The notes under the pieces were generated by a model. The model made no database searches, had not been told where the DNA came from, and saw only the letters and a list, made by a program, of their open reading frames with translations. 64,000 bases of DNA. Source: Pedobacter sp. PLR. Lineage in GTDB: Bacteria > Bacteroidota > Bacteroidia > Sphingobacteriales > Sphingobacteriaceae. This document shows, in pieces, positions 8,501-17,392 of the stretch; position 1 is the stretch's first letter, and every line of letters starts with the position of its first letter. The position numbers were made by a program, and so were the translations under genes. The stretch spans positions 186,001 to 250,000 of the forward strand of contig NZ_JAPIVQ010000001.1 in the NCBI RefSeq assembly GCF_026239675.1, written 5' to 3'.

Positions 8501-9493
8501 TTATGAAGCTAAGATCTGATCAATCTTTTGCAGTTCTTCTGTACTAAAAGTAAGGTTGTTCAGGCATTTTAAAGAATCTGAAAGTTGTTCAGGTTTGCTG
8601 GCACCCACCAATACGGAGGTAATGCGGTCGTCCCTTAAAATCCAGGATAAGGCCATTTGTGCAAGTTTTTGTCCCCTGCCTTCCGCAAGCACATTTAATT
8701 CATTCAGCTGTCTGACTCTTGCCGGAGTTAACTGCTCTTCCTGCAATGCACCATGCGACTTTGCTGCGCGGGAGTCTGAAGGTATTCCTTTCAGATACTT
8801 ATCAGTTAACATGCCCTGGGCAAGTGGTGAAAATGGAATACATCCCACACCCTCATTTCCTAATAAATCTAACAAGCCACCTTCAATCCAACGCTCATAC
8901 ATGGAATACTTTGGCTGATGAATCAGACAAGGTGTACCCAATCGCTGAAGGATTTTCATTGCTTCCGCAGCTTCTTCCGCCTGATAATTAGAAATCCCGA
9001 CGTATAATGCTTTTCCCTGACGCACAATCAGGTCCAATGCAGCCATAGTCTCCTCTAATGGGGTTTCCGGATCCGGACGGTGGTGGTAAAAGATATCTAC
9101 ATATTCCAGCCCCATTCTTTTCAGACTCTGATCCAAACTGGATATCAGGTATTTTTTCGAACCCCAATCTCCATATGGGCCATCCCACATCGTATACCCT
9201 GCTTTAGAAGAAATGATCAGCTCATCTCTGTAGCCTTCAAAATCTCTTTTCAGCAAGCGACCGAAGTTCTCTTCTGCTGATCCGGGAGGCGGACCATAAT
9301 TATTAGCAAGGTCAAAATGAGTAATGCCGTTATCAAAGGCCAGTTTTAAGATGTTACTGCAATTCTCCAGTTGATCTACATGTCCGAAATTATGCCATAA
9401 ACCAAGGGAAATCGCAGGGAGCTTCAATCCACTGTTTCCGCATCTGCGGTATTGCATTTGAGTGTATCTGTTAGGGGCGGCAGTATAAGGCAT
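8501..9493 (-). CDS. Aldo/keto reductase, YghZ-type
   Basis: The 330-residue TIM-barrel NADPH reductase closely follows the E. coli YghZ (L-glyceraldehyde 3-phosphate reductase) pattern: the N-terminal RCGNSGLKLPAISLGLWHNF, the catalytic tetrad blocks FDLANNYGPPPG (Asp, Tyr), SSKAGY (Lys) and FYHHRPDPETP (His), and NADP-binding VLVGASKPEQL near the C-terminus. The YghZ-specific insertion MWDGPYGDWGSKK is present. The likely role is detoxification of reactive aldehydes such as methylglyoxal; the exact substrate is inferred. The gene is monocistronic, convergent with the decarboxylase. Confidence 0.92.
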   Translation of the reverse strand: MPYTAAPNRYTQMQYRRCGNSGLKLPAISLGLWHNFGHVDQLENCSNILKLAFDNGITHFDLANNYGPPPGSAEENFGRLLKRDFEGYRDELIISSKAGYTMWDGPYGDWGSKKYLISSLDQSLKRMGLEYVDIFYHHRPDPETPLEETMAALDLIVRQGKALYVGISNYQAEEAAEAMKILQRLGTPCLIHQPKYSMYERWIEGGLLDLLGNEGVGCIPFSPLAQGMLTDKYLKGIPSDSRAAKSHGALQEEQLTPARVRQLNELNVLAEGRGQKLAQMALSWILRDDRITSVLVGASKPEQLSDSLKCLNNLTFSTEELQKIDQILAS

Positions 9494-9555
9494 GAGCTGG
9501 GGAATTAAATAACAGTAGCCCTGGTAAAAGGGCTACTGTCTTCGAATAATCGATA

Positions 9556-9735
9556 TTATTTATCGCTGTTTTTTTTCTCTGTAACTTCAGTACGGATTTC
9601 CTGAGCAAGAACTTTTAAATCCTGCATAGCTTTACGTACTCTTGTTCCTGCAGCACTGTTTCCTGCACTATAAAACTTCTCAGCGTCAGCTTCAATAGAA
9701 GCTAATAATTCTTTAACTTTTGAAAATTTTTCCAT
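9556..9735 (-). CDS. Histone H1-like small basic nucleoid protein
   Basis: A 59-codon gene starts at the ATG at 9735. The translation begins MEKFSKVKELLASIEADAEK and continues FYSAGNSAAGTRVRKAMQ, then DLKVLAQEIRTEV. This is the highly conserved Bacteroidota histone H1 (Hc1-like) family, a short Lys/Arg-rich DNA-associated protein. The central GxxAAGTRVRKAMQDLK block is its signature. The protein is likely very abundant and helps compact DNA; the precise role is not established. A textbook -7 box lies 24 bp upstream, which leaves a leader of about 17 nt. Confidence 0.93.
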   Translation of the reverse strand: MEKFSKVKELLASIEADAEKFYSAGNSAAGTRVRKAMQDLKVLAQEIRTEVTEKKNSDK

Positions 9736-9758
9736 GTTTTAATTTTTTAATTTCTGGC

Positions 9759-9766
9759 CAAATATA
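9759..9766 (-). promoter_or_regulatory. Histone H1-like gene promoter, -7 box
   Basis: On the minus strand this is TATATTTG, an exact TAnnTTTG match. The expected start near 9752 lies about 17 nt before the ATG. Confidence 0.65.
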
Positions 9767-10043
9767 TATTATTTTAGAAATAAACGTACATAACTTCCAT
9801 TCTATTGCGTTTTTTCTACTAAATCTCCCTTTATTTATCCTTATTGGCTCTTTTATAGGACGATTTCAACTCCCCACAACCCTTACTAACAGGCCGGAGA
9901 GGGGCTTCTACCCCATCAGCTTTTCTTCATCATGACTGCTAAAATCGTAGGAACGATAACACCAATGTCAATTAAACCCATGAATACCAATATAAATGTC
10001 CTTTTACTTTGATATTATAAAAAACCTACCGAGATTAGCAATA
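9767..10043. other. Gene-poor region with possible 21-residue membrane microprotein
   Basis: No ordinary gene is visible here. On the minus strand, 9916-9981 encodes a 21-residue hydrophobic peptide, MGLIDIGVIVPTILAVMMKK plus a final Ser and TGA, whose composition looks like a single membrane segment with a basic tail. A GGGG/CCCC hairpin follows its stop on the minus strand (9901-9914), but with no U run. No consensus promoter was found, so expression is unproven. Confidence 0.25.
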
Positions 10044-10193
10044 ATGAAACAAAGAACAGGTAGATATCAGGCAACGTTAATGACTTATAATAAGAGTCAG
10101 CTGCAAGTCTATGCCCTGTTCAAAAGGTTTTTCAGGGAGAACTATCCCTTCGGCTTTACTTATCAGATAACCAGTAAAGACTTTATTATTTAA
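10044..10193 (+). CDS. Small hypothetical protein, 49 residues
   Basis: The start at 10044 gives 49 residues (begins MKQRTGRYQATLMTYNKSQL), basic and aromatic, with no recognised domain. An in-frame ATG at 9996 would add 16 residues, but the shorter form has the more natural start. Support for a real gene comes from context: a terminator-like hairpin begins at 10194, immediately after the stop codon. No close neighbour shares its strand within 200 bp. Function is unknown. Confidence 0.4.
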   Translation: MKQRTGRYQATLMTYNKSQLQVYALFKRFFRENYPFGFTYQITSKDFII

Positions 10194-10238
10194 GCCCCGA
10201 ATCATTTCATTCTACTCTTCGGTTCAGGGGCATTTTTC
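10194..10238 (+). terminator. Terminator directly after small ORF
   Basis: GCCCCGAA (10194-10201) pairs with TTCAGGGGC (10223-10231, one bulged A) and is followed by ATTTTTCTT. The stem starts on the base after the stop codon of the 49-residue ORF. Confidence 0.65.
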
Positions 10239-10310
10239 TTCTGATGAATTTCGTTATTTTATAATTTAAGAAAAAGCAGTACATTGTTTTTTTCTTTTTT
10301 TATATTATAA

Positions 10311-10327
10311 ACTTACGCTACGTAAGT
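10311..10327. promoter_or_regulatory. Inverted repeat upstream of Rnk/GreA-like gene
   Basis: ACTTACG-CTA-CGTAAGT is a perfect 7-bp inverted repeat with a 3-bp centre, 87 bp before the ATG of the downstream gene. It has no T run, so an operator is more likely than a terminator. No regulator can be named. Confidence 0.35.
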
Positions 10328-10413
10328 GATGAAACCCTAATTTTTCAGTTGTGCCTCCCTGTATCCTTATAAGAAGTTAATTTATTCAATCATTACATTA
10401 AGACATTTAAAAC

Positions 10414-10794
10414 ATGGAAACAAAAACATTATCACTTTCAAAAAGCGATTTAAAACTATTAAAAGAGCATTTGGAGAAATCCAATATGAGCCCATATAAC
10501 AAAGAAAAATTAAGAAAAGAAATTAAAGAAGCCACTATATATGCAGATCAGGACCTTCCTGGAGACGTAGTATGTCTTAAGTCTGAAGCGAGAATTGCCA
10601 ATACCAAAACCGGTAAAGAATTCAGTTTTAAGATTGTGATGCCGGAAGAAGCCAATATTAAAGTACAAAAGGTATCTGTTTTTGCGCCAATCAGCATTGC
10701 TTTATTCGGCTATAGAACAGGTGACATCATCAACTGGGAAATGCCTGACGGCATTCAGGAGTTTAAAATCCTGGAAGTTAACAAGTTGAACTAA
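10414..10794 (+). CDS. Rnk/GreA C-terminal-domain protein
   Basis: The 126-residue protein has a short N-terminal helical part (residues 1-45) and a GreA/GreB C-terminal FKBP-like domain (about 48-126). Indicative are DLPGDVVCLKSEARIANTKT, FKIVMPEEANI, VSVFAPISIALFGYRTGDII and a final EFKILEV. The long coiled coil of GreA is absent, which points to the Rnk type, small RNA-polymerase-binding proteins lacking transcript-cleavage activity. Stress-related regulation of transcription is inferred. The gene is single, with a terminator behind it; the leader contains the 10311 inverted repeat. Confidence 0.82.
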   Translation: METKTLSLSKSDLKLLKEHLEKSNMSPYNKEKLRKEIKEATIYADQDLPGDVVCLKSEARIANTKTGKEFSFKIVMPEEANIKVQKVSVFAPISIALFGYRTGDIINWEMPDGIQEFKILEVNKLN

Positions 10795-10812
10795 GCGCCA
10801 TTATCAGGTTCT

Positions 10813-10872
10813 AAAACCGCATTCCTCTTTTTTACGCGAGAAGTAAACAAGGCCGGGATTGCGGTTTTTTTT
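10813..10872. terminator. Terminator between Rnk-like gene and yhhQ
   Basis: AAAACCGCATTCC (10813-10825) pairs with GGATTGCGGTTTT with one mismatch across a long loop. A T8 run follows at the right, and A residues at the left allow some activity toward yhhQ as well. Confidence 0.7.
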
Positions 10873-10877
10873 GTCCC

Positions 10878-11645
10878 CTACCTCCCCGCCAACTTGATCA
10901 TGCGCTGCGAAAGGTCTTTCCCCAGGTAACGATCAATAATGTAATGTACCAGGTATAAGAAAGGAGTCATTAGGATAGCGACTACAAATTTATAGGTGTA
11001 GTTCACCAATCCGATTGCAGCAACCATCTGCCAGCTCCAGTGGTATTGAGGATTCAGGTAAAAGGCAATAAAGATCACGACAAAACTATCTATGAATTGA
11101 GAAATTAGTGTAGACCCTGTGGCACGAAGCCATAAAGCACGTTCTCCGGTTATTTTCTTAATCTTATGAAAGATAAACACATCGGCGATCTGCCCCACCA
11201 GAAAAGCAACAACAGAACCTACGATAATCCACATCCCCTGCCCGAATATTCCGGCAAAAGCAACATTCATATTGAGTGGCTGGCCATCAATCGTTTGGTT
11301 CACCCAGAAATCCGAAGGAGAAAGTTTCATCGCTCCTCCGACCACAAAGAAGGCATAAGAGATTAGTATCGCTGCCAGTATCGATAAAAAACGCACTTGC
11401 TTAACCCCAAAATATTCATTGATAATATCCGTCATGATAAAAATCAGTGGCCAGGTGAGTACCCCGGCAGACATATTATAGGAGAGATTTGGAACTCCCA
11501 GTAAGTCAATATCGAATGGTTTGATTCCCAGCGTCCCCTCTACCGTAAATATCTTTACGCCTATAAATTCTGAGAGGATGGCATTGGCAACGAAAAAGGA
11601 GCCTAGAATCAGTAATAATCTACTTTCTTTGGTTTTAAAAGTCAT
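10878..11645 (-). CDS. yhhQ: Queuosine precursor transporter
   Basis: This 255-residue member of the YhhQ/VUT-1 (DUF165) family has about six membrane helices and the family blocks FVANAILSEFIGVKIF near residue 17, LTWPLIFIMTDIINEYFG near 63, VGQIADVFIFHKIKK near 147 and STLISQFIDSFVVIFIAFY near 178. E. coli YhhQ imports 7-deazaguanine queuosine precursors (preQ0/preQ1). The window also carries queE at 18.8 kb, a de novo preQ0 enzyme, so the organism may both make and salvage precursors. No preQ1 riboswitch was recognised upstream. Confidence 0.92.
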   Translation of the reverse strand: MTFKTKESRLLLILGSFFVANAILSEFIGVKIFTVEGTLGIKPFDIDLLGVPNLSYNMSAGVLTWPLIFIMTDIINEYFGVKQVRFLSILAAILISYAFFVVGGAMKLSPSDFWVNQTIDGQPLNMNVAFAGIFGQGMWIIVGSVVAFLVGQIADVFIFHKIKKITGERALWLRATGSTLISQFIDSFVVIFIAFYLNPQYHWSWQMVAAIGLVNYTYKFVVAILMTPFLYLVHYIIDRYLGKDLSQRMIKLAGR

Positions 11646-11712
11646 AGCACGATGAAATTATTAAATAAATCTGATATAAGAGGATAAATATTATTTCTAT
11701 TTTCGCTGCAAC

Positions 11713-12858
11713 ATGATAGCTACACAATCAAAACTACCTGGCACAGGAACGAATATATTTTCGGTCATGTCCAAATTAGCGGAAGAACATCAGGCCATTA
11801 ATCTTTCTCAGGGATTCCCTGATTATAATTGTGATCCGAAACTCATCGAATATGTAGCCGATGCCATGCGTCAGGGCTTCAATCAATATGCACCAATGAC
11901 CGGCTTACCTACCCTGCGGGAGGTGATTGCTGAAAAGATGAGCCTTTTGTACGGGGCAAATTACAACCCGGAAACAGAGATTAATATTACTGCAGGAGGC
12001 ACTCAAGCAATATTTACTGCCTTAAGCGCTTATATCCATCCCGGAGATGAAGTGATCATATTTGAACCTGCTTATGATGCTTATGCCCCTACCATAAAAT
12101 TATTAGGTGGTCTTGTAAAACCGTATGAACTTGCTCCTCCAAATTATGAGATCGATTGGGAAATGGTTAAAAAACTATTCTCAGCCAATACCAAAATGAT
12201 CATCTTAAACAGCCCACAGAACCCAACAGGCTGTGTTTTGTCGGAGAAAGACATCAAAGCACTGATCAAATTAACCAAAAATACGGACATCATGATTTTA
12301 AGTGATGAGGTCTATGAACATATTATTTTCGATGGCAAGCAGCACCATAGTGTCGCTTTGTATCCGGAACTCCGCGAAAGAAGCTTTATCGTGGCTTCCT
12401 TTGGTAAATTACTGCATACCACCGGCTGGAAATTAGGTTACTGCCTGGCTCCGGAACAGCTGATGAAAGAGTTCAGAAAAGTACATCAGTTTAACGTATT
12501 CAGTGTGAACACACCCATGCAGGTTGGCATAGCGCGTTACTTAAAAGACCCGCAATCTTACCTCGGACTATCAGCTTTCTTCCAGCAGAAGCGCGATTTG
12601 TTTCGCAACCTACTTGCTGAAACCAAGTTTAAATTATTACCTTGCGATGGTTCTTATTTTCAATGCGTTAGCTATGAGCACCTCAGCGATGAAAAAGATG
12701 TCGCCATGGCCGAAAGGTTAATCAAAGAATATGGAGTTGCCTCCATCCCGGTTTCAGCCTTCTACATCAGAAATACGGACCACCATGTTTTAAGGTTTTG
12801 TTTTGCTAAAAAGCAAGAAACGTTAGAAAAAGCCGTTGAAAGACTAGTTAAATTATAA
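11713..12858 (+). CDS. ybdL: Methionine/glutamine aminotransferase, YbdL-type
   Basis: The 381-residue fold-type I aminotransferase has AINLSQGFPDYNCDP near residue 28, the NPTGCV block near 172, DEVYEHIIFDGK near 197 and SFGK with PLP Lys232 followed by TGWKLGY. The combination matches YbdL, which prefers methionine and other aromatic or sulphur amino acids and can use glutamine as donor. It is followed 25 bp later by an omega-amidase gene. This pairing is known to close methionine salvage: the transaminase turns KMTB plus glutamine into methionine plus 2-oxoglutaramate, and the amidase hydrolyses that product. A near-consensus -7 box (TATTTTCG, 11698-11705) precedes the start. Confidence 0.9.
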   Translation: MIATQSKLPGTGTNIFSVMSKLAEEHQAINLSQGFPDYNCDPKLIEYVADAMRQGFNQYAPMTGLPTLREVIAEKMSLLYGANYNPETEINITAGGTQAIFTALSAYIHPGDEVIIFEPAYDAYAPTIKLLGGLVKPYELAPPNYEIDWEMVKKLFSANTKMIILNSPQNPTGCVLSEKDIKALIKLTKNTDIMILSDEVYEHIIFDGKQHHSVALYPELRERSFIVASFGKLLHTTGWKLGYCLAPEQLMKEFRKVHQFNVFSVNTPMQVGIARYLKDPQSYLGLSAFFQQKRDLFRNLLAETKFKLLPCDGSYFQCVSYEHLSDEKDVAMAERLIKEYGVASIPVSAFYIRNTDHHVLRFCFAKKQETLEKAVERLVKL

Positions 12859-12883
12859 TTTACATCCCTTTAAATTACAATAA

Positions 12884-13687
12884 ATGGAAAGTCCAGATTA
12901 CCTAAGTATTAAAAACCTGAAAATCACAATTTTCCAGGCCTATTTATTTTGGGAGAATATTGACAAAAACCTACAAAATCTATCTTTAAGATTATCATCA
13001 GGCGTTAAAGAAAAAACAGACCTGATTGTACTCCCTGAGATGTTCAATACCGGTTTTAGCATGAATGCTTCAGCACTTGCTGAGGAAATGAATGGTAAAA
13101 CGATGCAATGGATGAATGAAATTGCACAAAAATATGAGTGTGTAGTGACCGGCAGTCTGATCATCAAAGAAGACGGTCATTATTATAACCGATTGATCTG
13201 GATGCTTCCTGATGGTGGCTACAGTCATTACGACAAAAGACATTTGTTCGGTTTAGGCGATGAGGATAAAAACTACTCTCCGGGCAAGGACAAAGTCATT
13301 GTAGAATTAAAAGGCTGGAAAATCCGCCTTGCAATCTGTTACGACCTCCGCTTCCCGGTATGGTTGCGCAATCAGAATGAAGAATATGACATCTTGTTAT
13401 TGATCGCCAGCTGGCCTGATAAACGCGCCATTCACTGGAATGCGTTGATTCCTGCACGTGCTATCGAGAATCAAAGTTATGTGATCGCCGCCAATCGTGT
13501 TGGTCATGATGGCAAAGAAGTATACCATAGCGGACATTCCCAGTGTATTGATCCGATGGGTAAAACTGTTTACTACAAACCTGAAGACGAAGATCTTTAC
13601 ACCTTCAGCATCGGCTATGAAGAACTGGCTAAAACCCGCAGGGCTTTCCCTTTCTTAAAAGACGCTGATAACTTTCAAATTATTTAA
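12884..13687 (+). CDS. yafV: Omega-amidase, YafV/Nit2-type carbon-nitrogen hydrolase
   Basis: This 267-residue nitrilase-superfamily protein has its catalytic triad visible as Glu52 (LPEMFNTGFSM), Lys118 (YDKRHLFGLGDE) and Cys152 (AICYDLRFPVW). The last motif is typical of omega-amidases (YafV, Nit2), which hydrolyse 2-oxoglutaramate and 2-oxosuccinamate. It is cotranscribed with the YbdL-type aminotransferase, which would produce that substrate. An extended N-terminus of about 12 residues precedes the conserved start of the domain; initiation slightly downstream is possible but no better ATG exists. Confidence 0.92.
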   Translation: MESPDYLSIKNLKITIFQAYLFWENIDKNLQNLSLRLSSGVKEKTDLIVLPEMFNTGFSMNASALAEEMNGKTMQWMNEIAQKYECVVTGSLIIKEDGHYYNRLIWMLPDGGYSHYDKRHLFGLGDEDKNYSPGKDKVIVELKGWKIRLAICYDLRFPVWLRNQNEEYDILLLIASWPDKRAIHWNALIPARAIENQSYVIAANRVGHDGKEVYHSGHSQCIDPMGKTVYYKPEDEDLYTFSIGYEELAKTRRAFPFLKDADNFQII

Positions 13688-13718
13688 TATCTCCTAAAAA
13701 CCAAGCTCTATACCAAAA

Positions 13719-14750
13719 ATGTTTAACCGTAGAAAATTCATCAAAGCATCTGCGCTTTCTGCCTCCTTATTAGCTATTGATAGAAACAGCGCCGCTGCAA
13801 TGATCCCTGGCCTGTCCACTGAACCTGTAAAACCAATCGTGATCTCTACCTGGGATTTCGGTATTGCGGCCAATCAGGCAGCATGGAAAGTTTTATCTAA
13901 AGGGGGAAGAGCCCTGGATGCGGTAGAACAAGGTGTTCATGTTCCTGAAGCTGATCCCAACAATCAATCGGTAGGATATGGTGGATTACCGGACAGAGAT
14001 GGCCATGTAACGCTGGATGCCTGTATTATGGATGATTTAGGTAACTGTGGTGCCGTTGCTGGTTTAGAACATATTATGCACCCTATTTCTGTGGCAAGAA
14101 TGGTGATGGAAAAAACGCCTCATGTGATGCTTGTGGGTGATGGTGCCCTCCAGTTTGCCTTAGAAAACGGTTTTAAAAAAGAAAACCTGCTGACTAAATC
14201 CAGTGAGAAAGCCTGGAAAGAATGGCTGAAAACGGCAAAATACGCGCCGGTAATGAACATAGAAAATAAGCTTTACGACAAAGCCGCTCCAACCAGATTA
14301 CCTGGAAATCAATATAACCACGATACCATTGGAATGCTTGCTTTAGATGCAAAAGGAAACATTTCGGGCGCTTGTACCACCAGTGGTATGGCTTATAAAC
14401 TACATGGCCGTGTAGGGGACAGCCCAATCATTGGTGCCGGTTTGTTTGTAGACAATGAGGTTGGCGGTGCCACTTCTACGGGTGTTGGTGAAGAAGTAAT
14501 CCGTAATGTGGGTAGCTTTTTAGTGGTCGAACTGATGAGACAGGGATATCCTCCTGAAGAAGCTTGTAAAGAAGCGGTAATGCGGATCATAAAGAAGAAA
14601 CCGGACATTGCAAAAGGCATTCAGGTAGGTTTCCTTGCGCTAAATAAAAAAGGAGAATACGGTGCTTATGCCATTCAGAAAGGCTTCAGTTATGCCGTAT
14701 GTACCCAAAGTAAGAACGATTTATTAATCCCTGGAAAAAGCTATTACTAA
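13719..14750 (+). CDS. Exported glycosylasparaginase (N4-GlcNAc-asparaginase)
   Basis: The 343-residue Ntn-hydrolase has an N-terminal signal with a twin-arginine start (NRRKFIKAS) and a hydrophobic core to about residue 28, so it is predicted to reach the periplasm, possibly by Tat. The precursor should cleave itself between Asp202 and Thr203 (NHDTIGM), exposing the nucleophile Thr. Other family residues are the GRVGDSPIIGAG block near 228 and TSTGVGEE near 250. The enzyme releases Asn-linked GlcNAc from glycoasparagine during glycoprotein breakdown; the Elizabethkingia enzyme is the classic bacterial example. It follows yafV by 31 bp and precedes cutC by 18 bp. Confidence 0.93.
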   Translation: MFNRRKFIKASALSASLLAIDRNSAAAMIPGLSTEPVKPIVISTWDFGIAANQAAWKVLSKGGRALDAVEQGVHVPEADPNNQSVGYGGLPDRDGHVTLDACIMDDLGNCGAVAGLEHIMHPISVARMVMEKTPHVMLVGDGALQFALENGFKKENLLTKSSEKAWKEWLKTAKYAPVMNIENKLYDKAAPTRLPGNQYNHDTIGMLALDAKGNISGACTTSGMAYKLHGRVGDSPIIGAGLFVDNEVGGATSTGVGEEVIRNVGSFLVVELMRQGYPPEEACKEAVMRIIKKKPDIAKGIQVGFLALNKKGEYGAYAIQKGFSYAVCTQSKNDLLIPGKSYY

Positions 14751-14768
14751 CCCGCATAACCGTACAAA

Positions 14769-15503
14769 ATGATTCAAATGGAAGTATGCGCCAACTCCCT
14801 TTCTTCTGCTTTGGCAGCACAGGAAGGTGGCGCAGTAAGGGTGGAATTCTGCGACAATTTACCAGAGGGAGGTACCACTCCCAGTTATGCACAGCTAAAG
14901 CTGGCAAAAGAATTACTGCACATTTTAGTGTATCCGATCATCCGCCCCAGAGGTGGAGATTTCTTATATTCTGACCTGGAGTTCCGCTTAATGAAGGAGG
15001 ACATTAAAATCTGTAAATCATTAAATTGCGATGGCGTGGTTATTGGCATACTTAAAGACGATGGCAGCATAGATAAAGCACGTTGTGCCGAATTAATTGA
15101 ACTGGCCAGACCGATGAAAATCACTTTCCACAGAGCCTTTGACATGTGTAATGACCTGGAGCAAGGTTTAGAAGACCTGATCGAACTTGGCTGTGAAAGA
15201 GTATTAACCTCTGGTGCCGCAGCTTCGGCATTGGCAGGTGCAACACGAATCAAAGCCTTAATCAAACAGGCCGCGGGAAGAATCAGTATCATGCCTGGTG
15301 CAGGCGTGAAAACAGATAATATTGCGGAAATCATCCGCATTACCGGAGCAACAGAATTCCATGCTTCGGCTAAACATGCCGTAAAAAGCGAGATGCAATT
15401 CAGAAATCCGAACCTAAGTATGGGCACCAGCGAAGATGAATTTAGCTATGACCTAACCGATGTCAATACCGTTAAAACCCTGATCCAACTGGCCAACGCT
15501 TAG
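14769..15503 (+). CDS. cutC: CutC family protein
   Basis: The 244-residue TIM-barrel protein has all CutC signatures: MEVCANSLSSALAAQEGG at the N-terminus, RVEFCDNLPEGGTTPS near 25, IRPRGGDFLYSD near 60, TFHRAFDMC near 119, LTSGAAASAL near 149 and MPGAGVK near 178. Assignment to copper homeostasis comes from E. coli genetics and is disputed; the barrel looks like an enzyme of unknown substrate. It probably belongs to the ybdL-yafV-glycosylasparaginase transcription unit because gaps are short and no terminator separates them. Confidence 0.93.
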   Translation: MIQMEVCANSLSSALAAQEGGAVRVEFCDNLPEGGTTPSYAQLKLAKELLHILVYPIIRPRGGDFLYSDLEFRLMKEDIKICKSLNCDGVVIGILKDDGSIDKARCAELIELARPMKITFHRAFDMCNDLEQGLEDLIELGCERVLTSGAAASALAGATRIKALIKQAAGRISIMPGAGVKTDNIAEIIRITGATEFHASAKHAVKSEMQFRNPNLSMGTSEDEFSYDLTDVNTVKTLIQLANA

Positions 15504-15566
15504 TAATGCTGAAGTCATTACAACATACTATGATTAATTTCCGATAAATTAATCGACTCAAAATCC

Positions 15567-15574
15567 TATATTTG
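15567..15574 (+). promoter_or_regulatory. lepA promoter, -7 box adjacent to start codon
   Basis: TATATTTG, an exact TAnnTTTG match, ends 8 bp before the lepA ATG at 15583. The transcript should begin within a few bases of the start codon, i.e. be leaderless or nearly so. Confidence 0.65.
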
Positions 15575-15582
15575 CGCCACTG

Positions 15583-17370
15583 ATGAAGCACATACGTAAT
15601 TTTTGCATAATTGCACATATTGATCACGGGAAAAGCACACTAGCTGACCGTCTGTTAGAATATACTGGAACCATTACCCAACGTGAGGCTCAGGCTCAGT
15701 TGTTGGATAATATGGATTTGGAACGTGAACGTGGGATCACGATAAAAAGCCACGCCATTCAGATGAACTATAAGGTTGGTGATATTGAATACAATTTCAA
15801 CCTGATTGATACGCCCGGACACGTAGATTTTTCTTATGAAGTTTCCCGTTCCATCGCTGCTTGCGAAGGTGCCTTACTTATTGTTGATGCATCTCAGGGA
15901 ATTCAGGCACAAACCATTTCAAATTTATACCTTGCTTTAGAGCATGATCTTGAAATTATTCCGATTTTAAATAAAATGGACTTACCAGGGGCTATGCCTG
16001 AGGAAGTAAGTGACCAGATTATTGATTTAATCGGCTGTAAACGTGAAGATATTATTCCTGCCTCAGGTAAAACCGGATTGGGTATTCCTGCTATCATTCA
16101 AGCTATTGTAGACCGTGTTCCGGCACCGCTTGGTGATCCTGAAGCACCATTACAAGCCTTAATCTTTGACTCTGTTTTCAATCCCTTCAGAGGAATTATT
16201 GCCTACTATAAAGTAGTTAACGGTCAGATTAAAAAAGGTGATAAAGTTAAATTCATCAATACAGGTAAACAATATTTAGCAGACGAAGTTGGTATCCTTA
16301 AACTGGATATGTCGCCACGTAGTGTGGTTAAAACCGGTGATGTAGGTTATATCATATCTGGTATTAAAGAAGCTCGTGAAGTTAAAGTTGGTGATACGAT
16401 CACTACTGTAGACAGACCTTCCTTAGAGTCTATTCAAGGTTTCGAAGAGGTTAAACCAATGGTTTTCGCAGGGATTTACCCGGTGGATACGGATGAGTTT
16501 GAAGAACTTCGTGAAGCCATGCATAAATTGCAGTTGAATGATGCCTCTATCGTTTTCGAACCTGAAAGTTCTGCGGCATTAGGCTTTGGTTTCCGTTGCG
16601 GATTCCTTGGCATGTTGCACATGGAGATCGTACAGGAACGTTTAGAACGTGAGTTCAACATGACTGTGATCACCACTGTACCCAACGTATCTTATATTGC
16701 AAGAACAACTAAGGGTGAAGAAATTATTGTAAATAACCCTTCAGACTTACCAGATCCAAGTAAACTGGATGCGGTTGAAGAACCTTATATTAAAGCGAAT
16801 ATCATTACTAAAGCTGACTTTGTTGGCCCGGTAATGTCGCTATGTATCCAGAAGAGAGGAATTATCGTAAACCAATCTTACCTGACTTCAGACCGTGTAG
16901 AGCTTGTTTTTGAAATGCCTATGGGAGAGATCGTTTTCGACTTCTATGACAAGCTAAAAACAATTTCTAAAGGTTATGCTTCCTTTGACTATCATCAGAT
17001 AGGTTACCGTAAATCGGACCTGGTCAGATTAGATATGTTATTGAACGAAGAACCTGTAGATGCTTTATCTTCGTTAATTCACCGTAGCAATGCTTATGAT
17101 TTTGGAAAGAAAATCTGTGAAAAACTGAGGGAATTAATTCCTCGTCAGCAATTCGAGATTAAAATCCAGGCTTCTATCGGCGCAAAAGTTATTGCCAGAG
17201 AAACGCTAAGTGCATTACGTAAAGATGTAACCGCTAAATGTTATGGTGGTGATATTTCACGTAAACGTAAGTTACTTGAAAAACAAAAGGCAGGAAAGAA
17301 ACGTATGCGTCAGGTAGGTAATGTGGAAATTCCACAATCTGCTTTCATGGCCGTACTTAAATTAGATTAA
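15583..17370 (+). CDS. lepA: Elongation factor 4 (LepA) GTPase
   Basis: At 595 residues this is full length. The G domain has [10 protein letters not shown] at 11-20, the switch motif DTPGHVDF near 78 and NKMDLPGA near 131. It is followed by EF-G-like domains II, III and V and the LepA-specific C-terminal domain ([20 protein letters not shown]). LepA binds ribosomes and influences translation and 30S assembly. folD follows by 22 bp and is likely cotranscribed. The start codon is only 8 bp behind a consensus -7 box. Confidence 0.98.
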   Translation: MKHIRNFCIIAHIDHGKSTLADRLLEYTGTITQREAQAQLLDNMDLERERGITIKSHAIQMNYKVGDIEYNFNLIDTPGHVDFSYEVSRSIAACEGALLIVDASQGIQAQTISNLYLALEHDLEIIPILNKMDLPGAMPEEVSDQIIDLIGCKREDIIPASGKTGLGIPAIIQAIVDRVPAPLGDPEAPLQALIFDSVFNPFRGIIAYYKVVNGQIKKGDKVKFINTGKQYLADEVGILKLDMSPRSVVKTGDVGYIISGIKEAREVKVGDTITTVDRPSLESIQGFEEVKPMVFAGIYPVDTDEFEELREAMHKLQLNDASIVFEPESSAALGFGFRCGFLGMLHMEIVQERLEREFNMTVITTVPNVSYIARTTKGEEIIVNNPSDLPDPSKLDAVEEPYIKANIITKADFVGPVMSLCIQKRGIIVNQSYLTSDRVELVFEMPMGEIVFDFYDKLKTISKGYASFDYHQIGYRKSDLVRLDMLLNEEPVDALSSLIHRSNAYDFGKKICEKLRELIPRQQFEIKIQASIGAKVIARETLSALRKDVTAKCYGGDISRKRKLLEKQKAGKKRMRQVGNVEIPQSAFMAVLKLD

Positions 17371-17392
17371 TAAATAACATCATAAGAATTAC

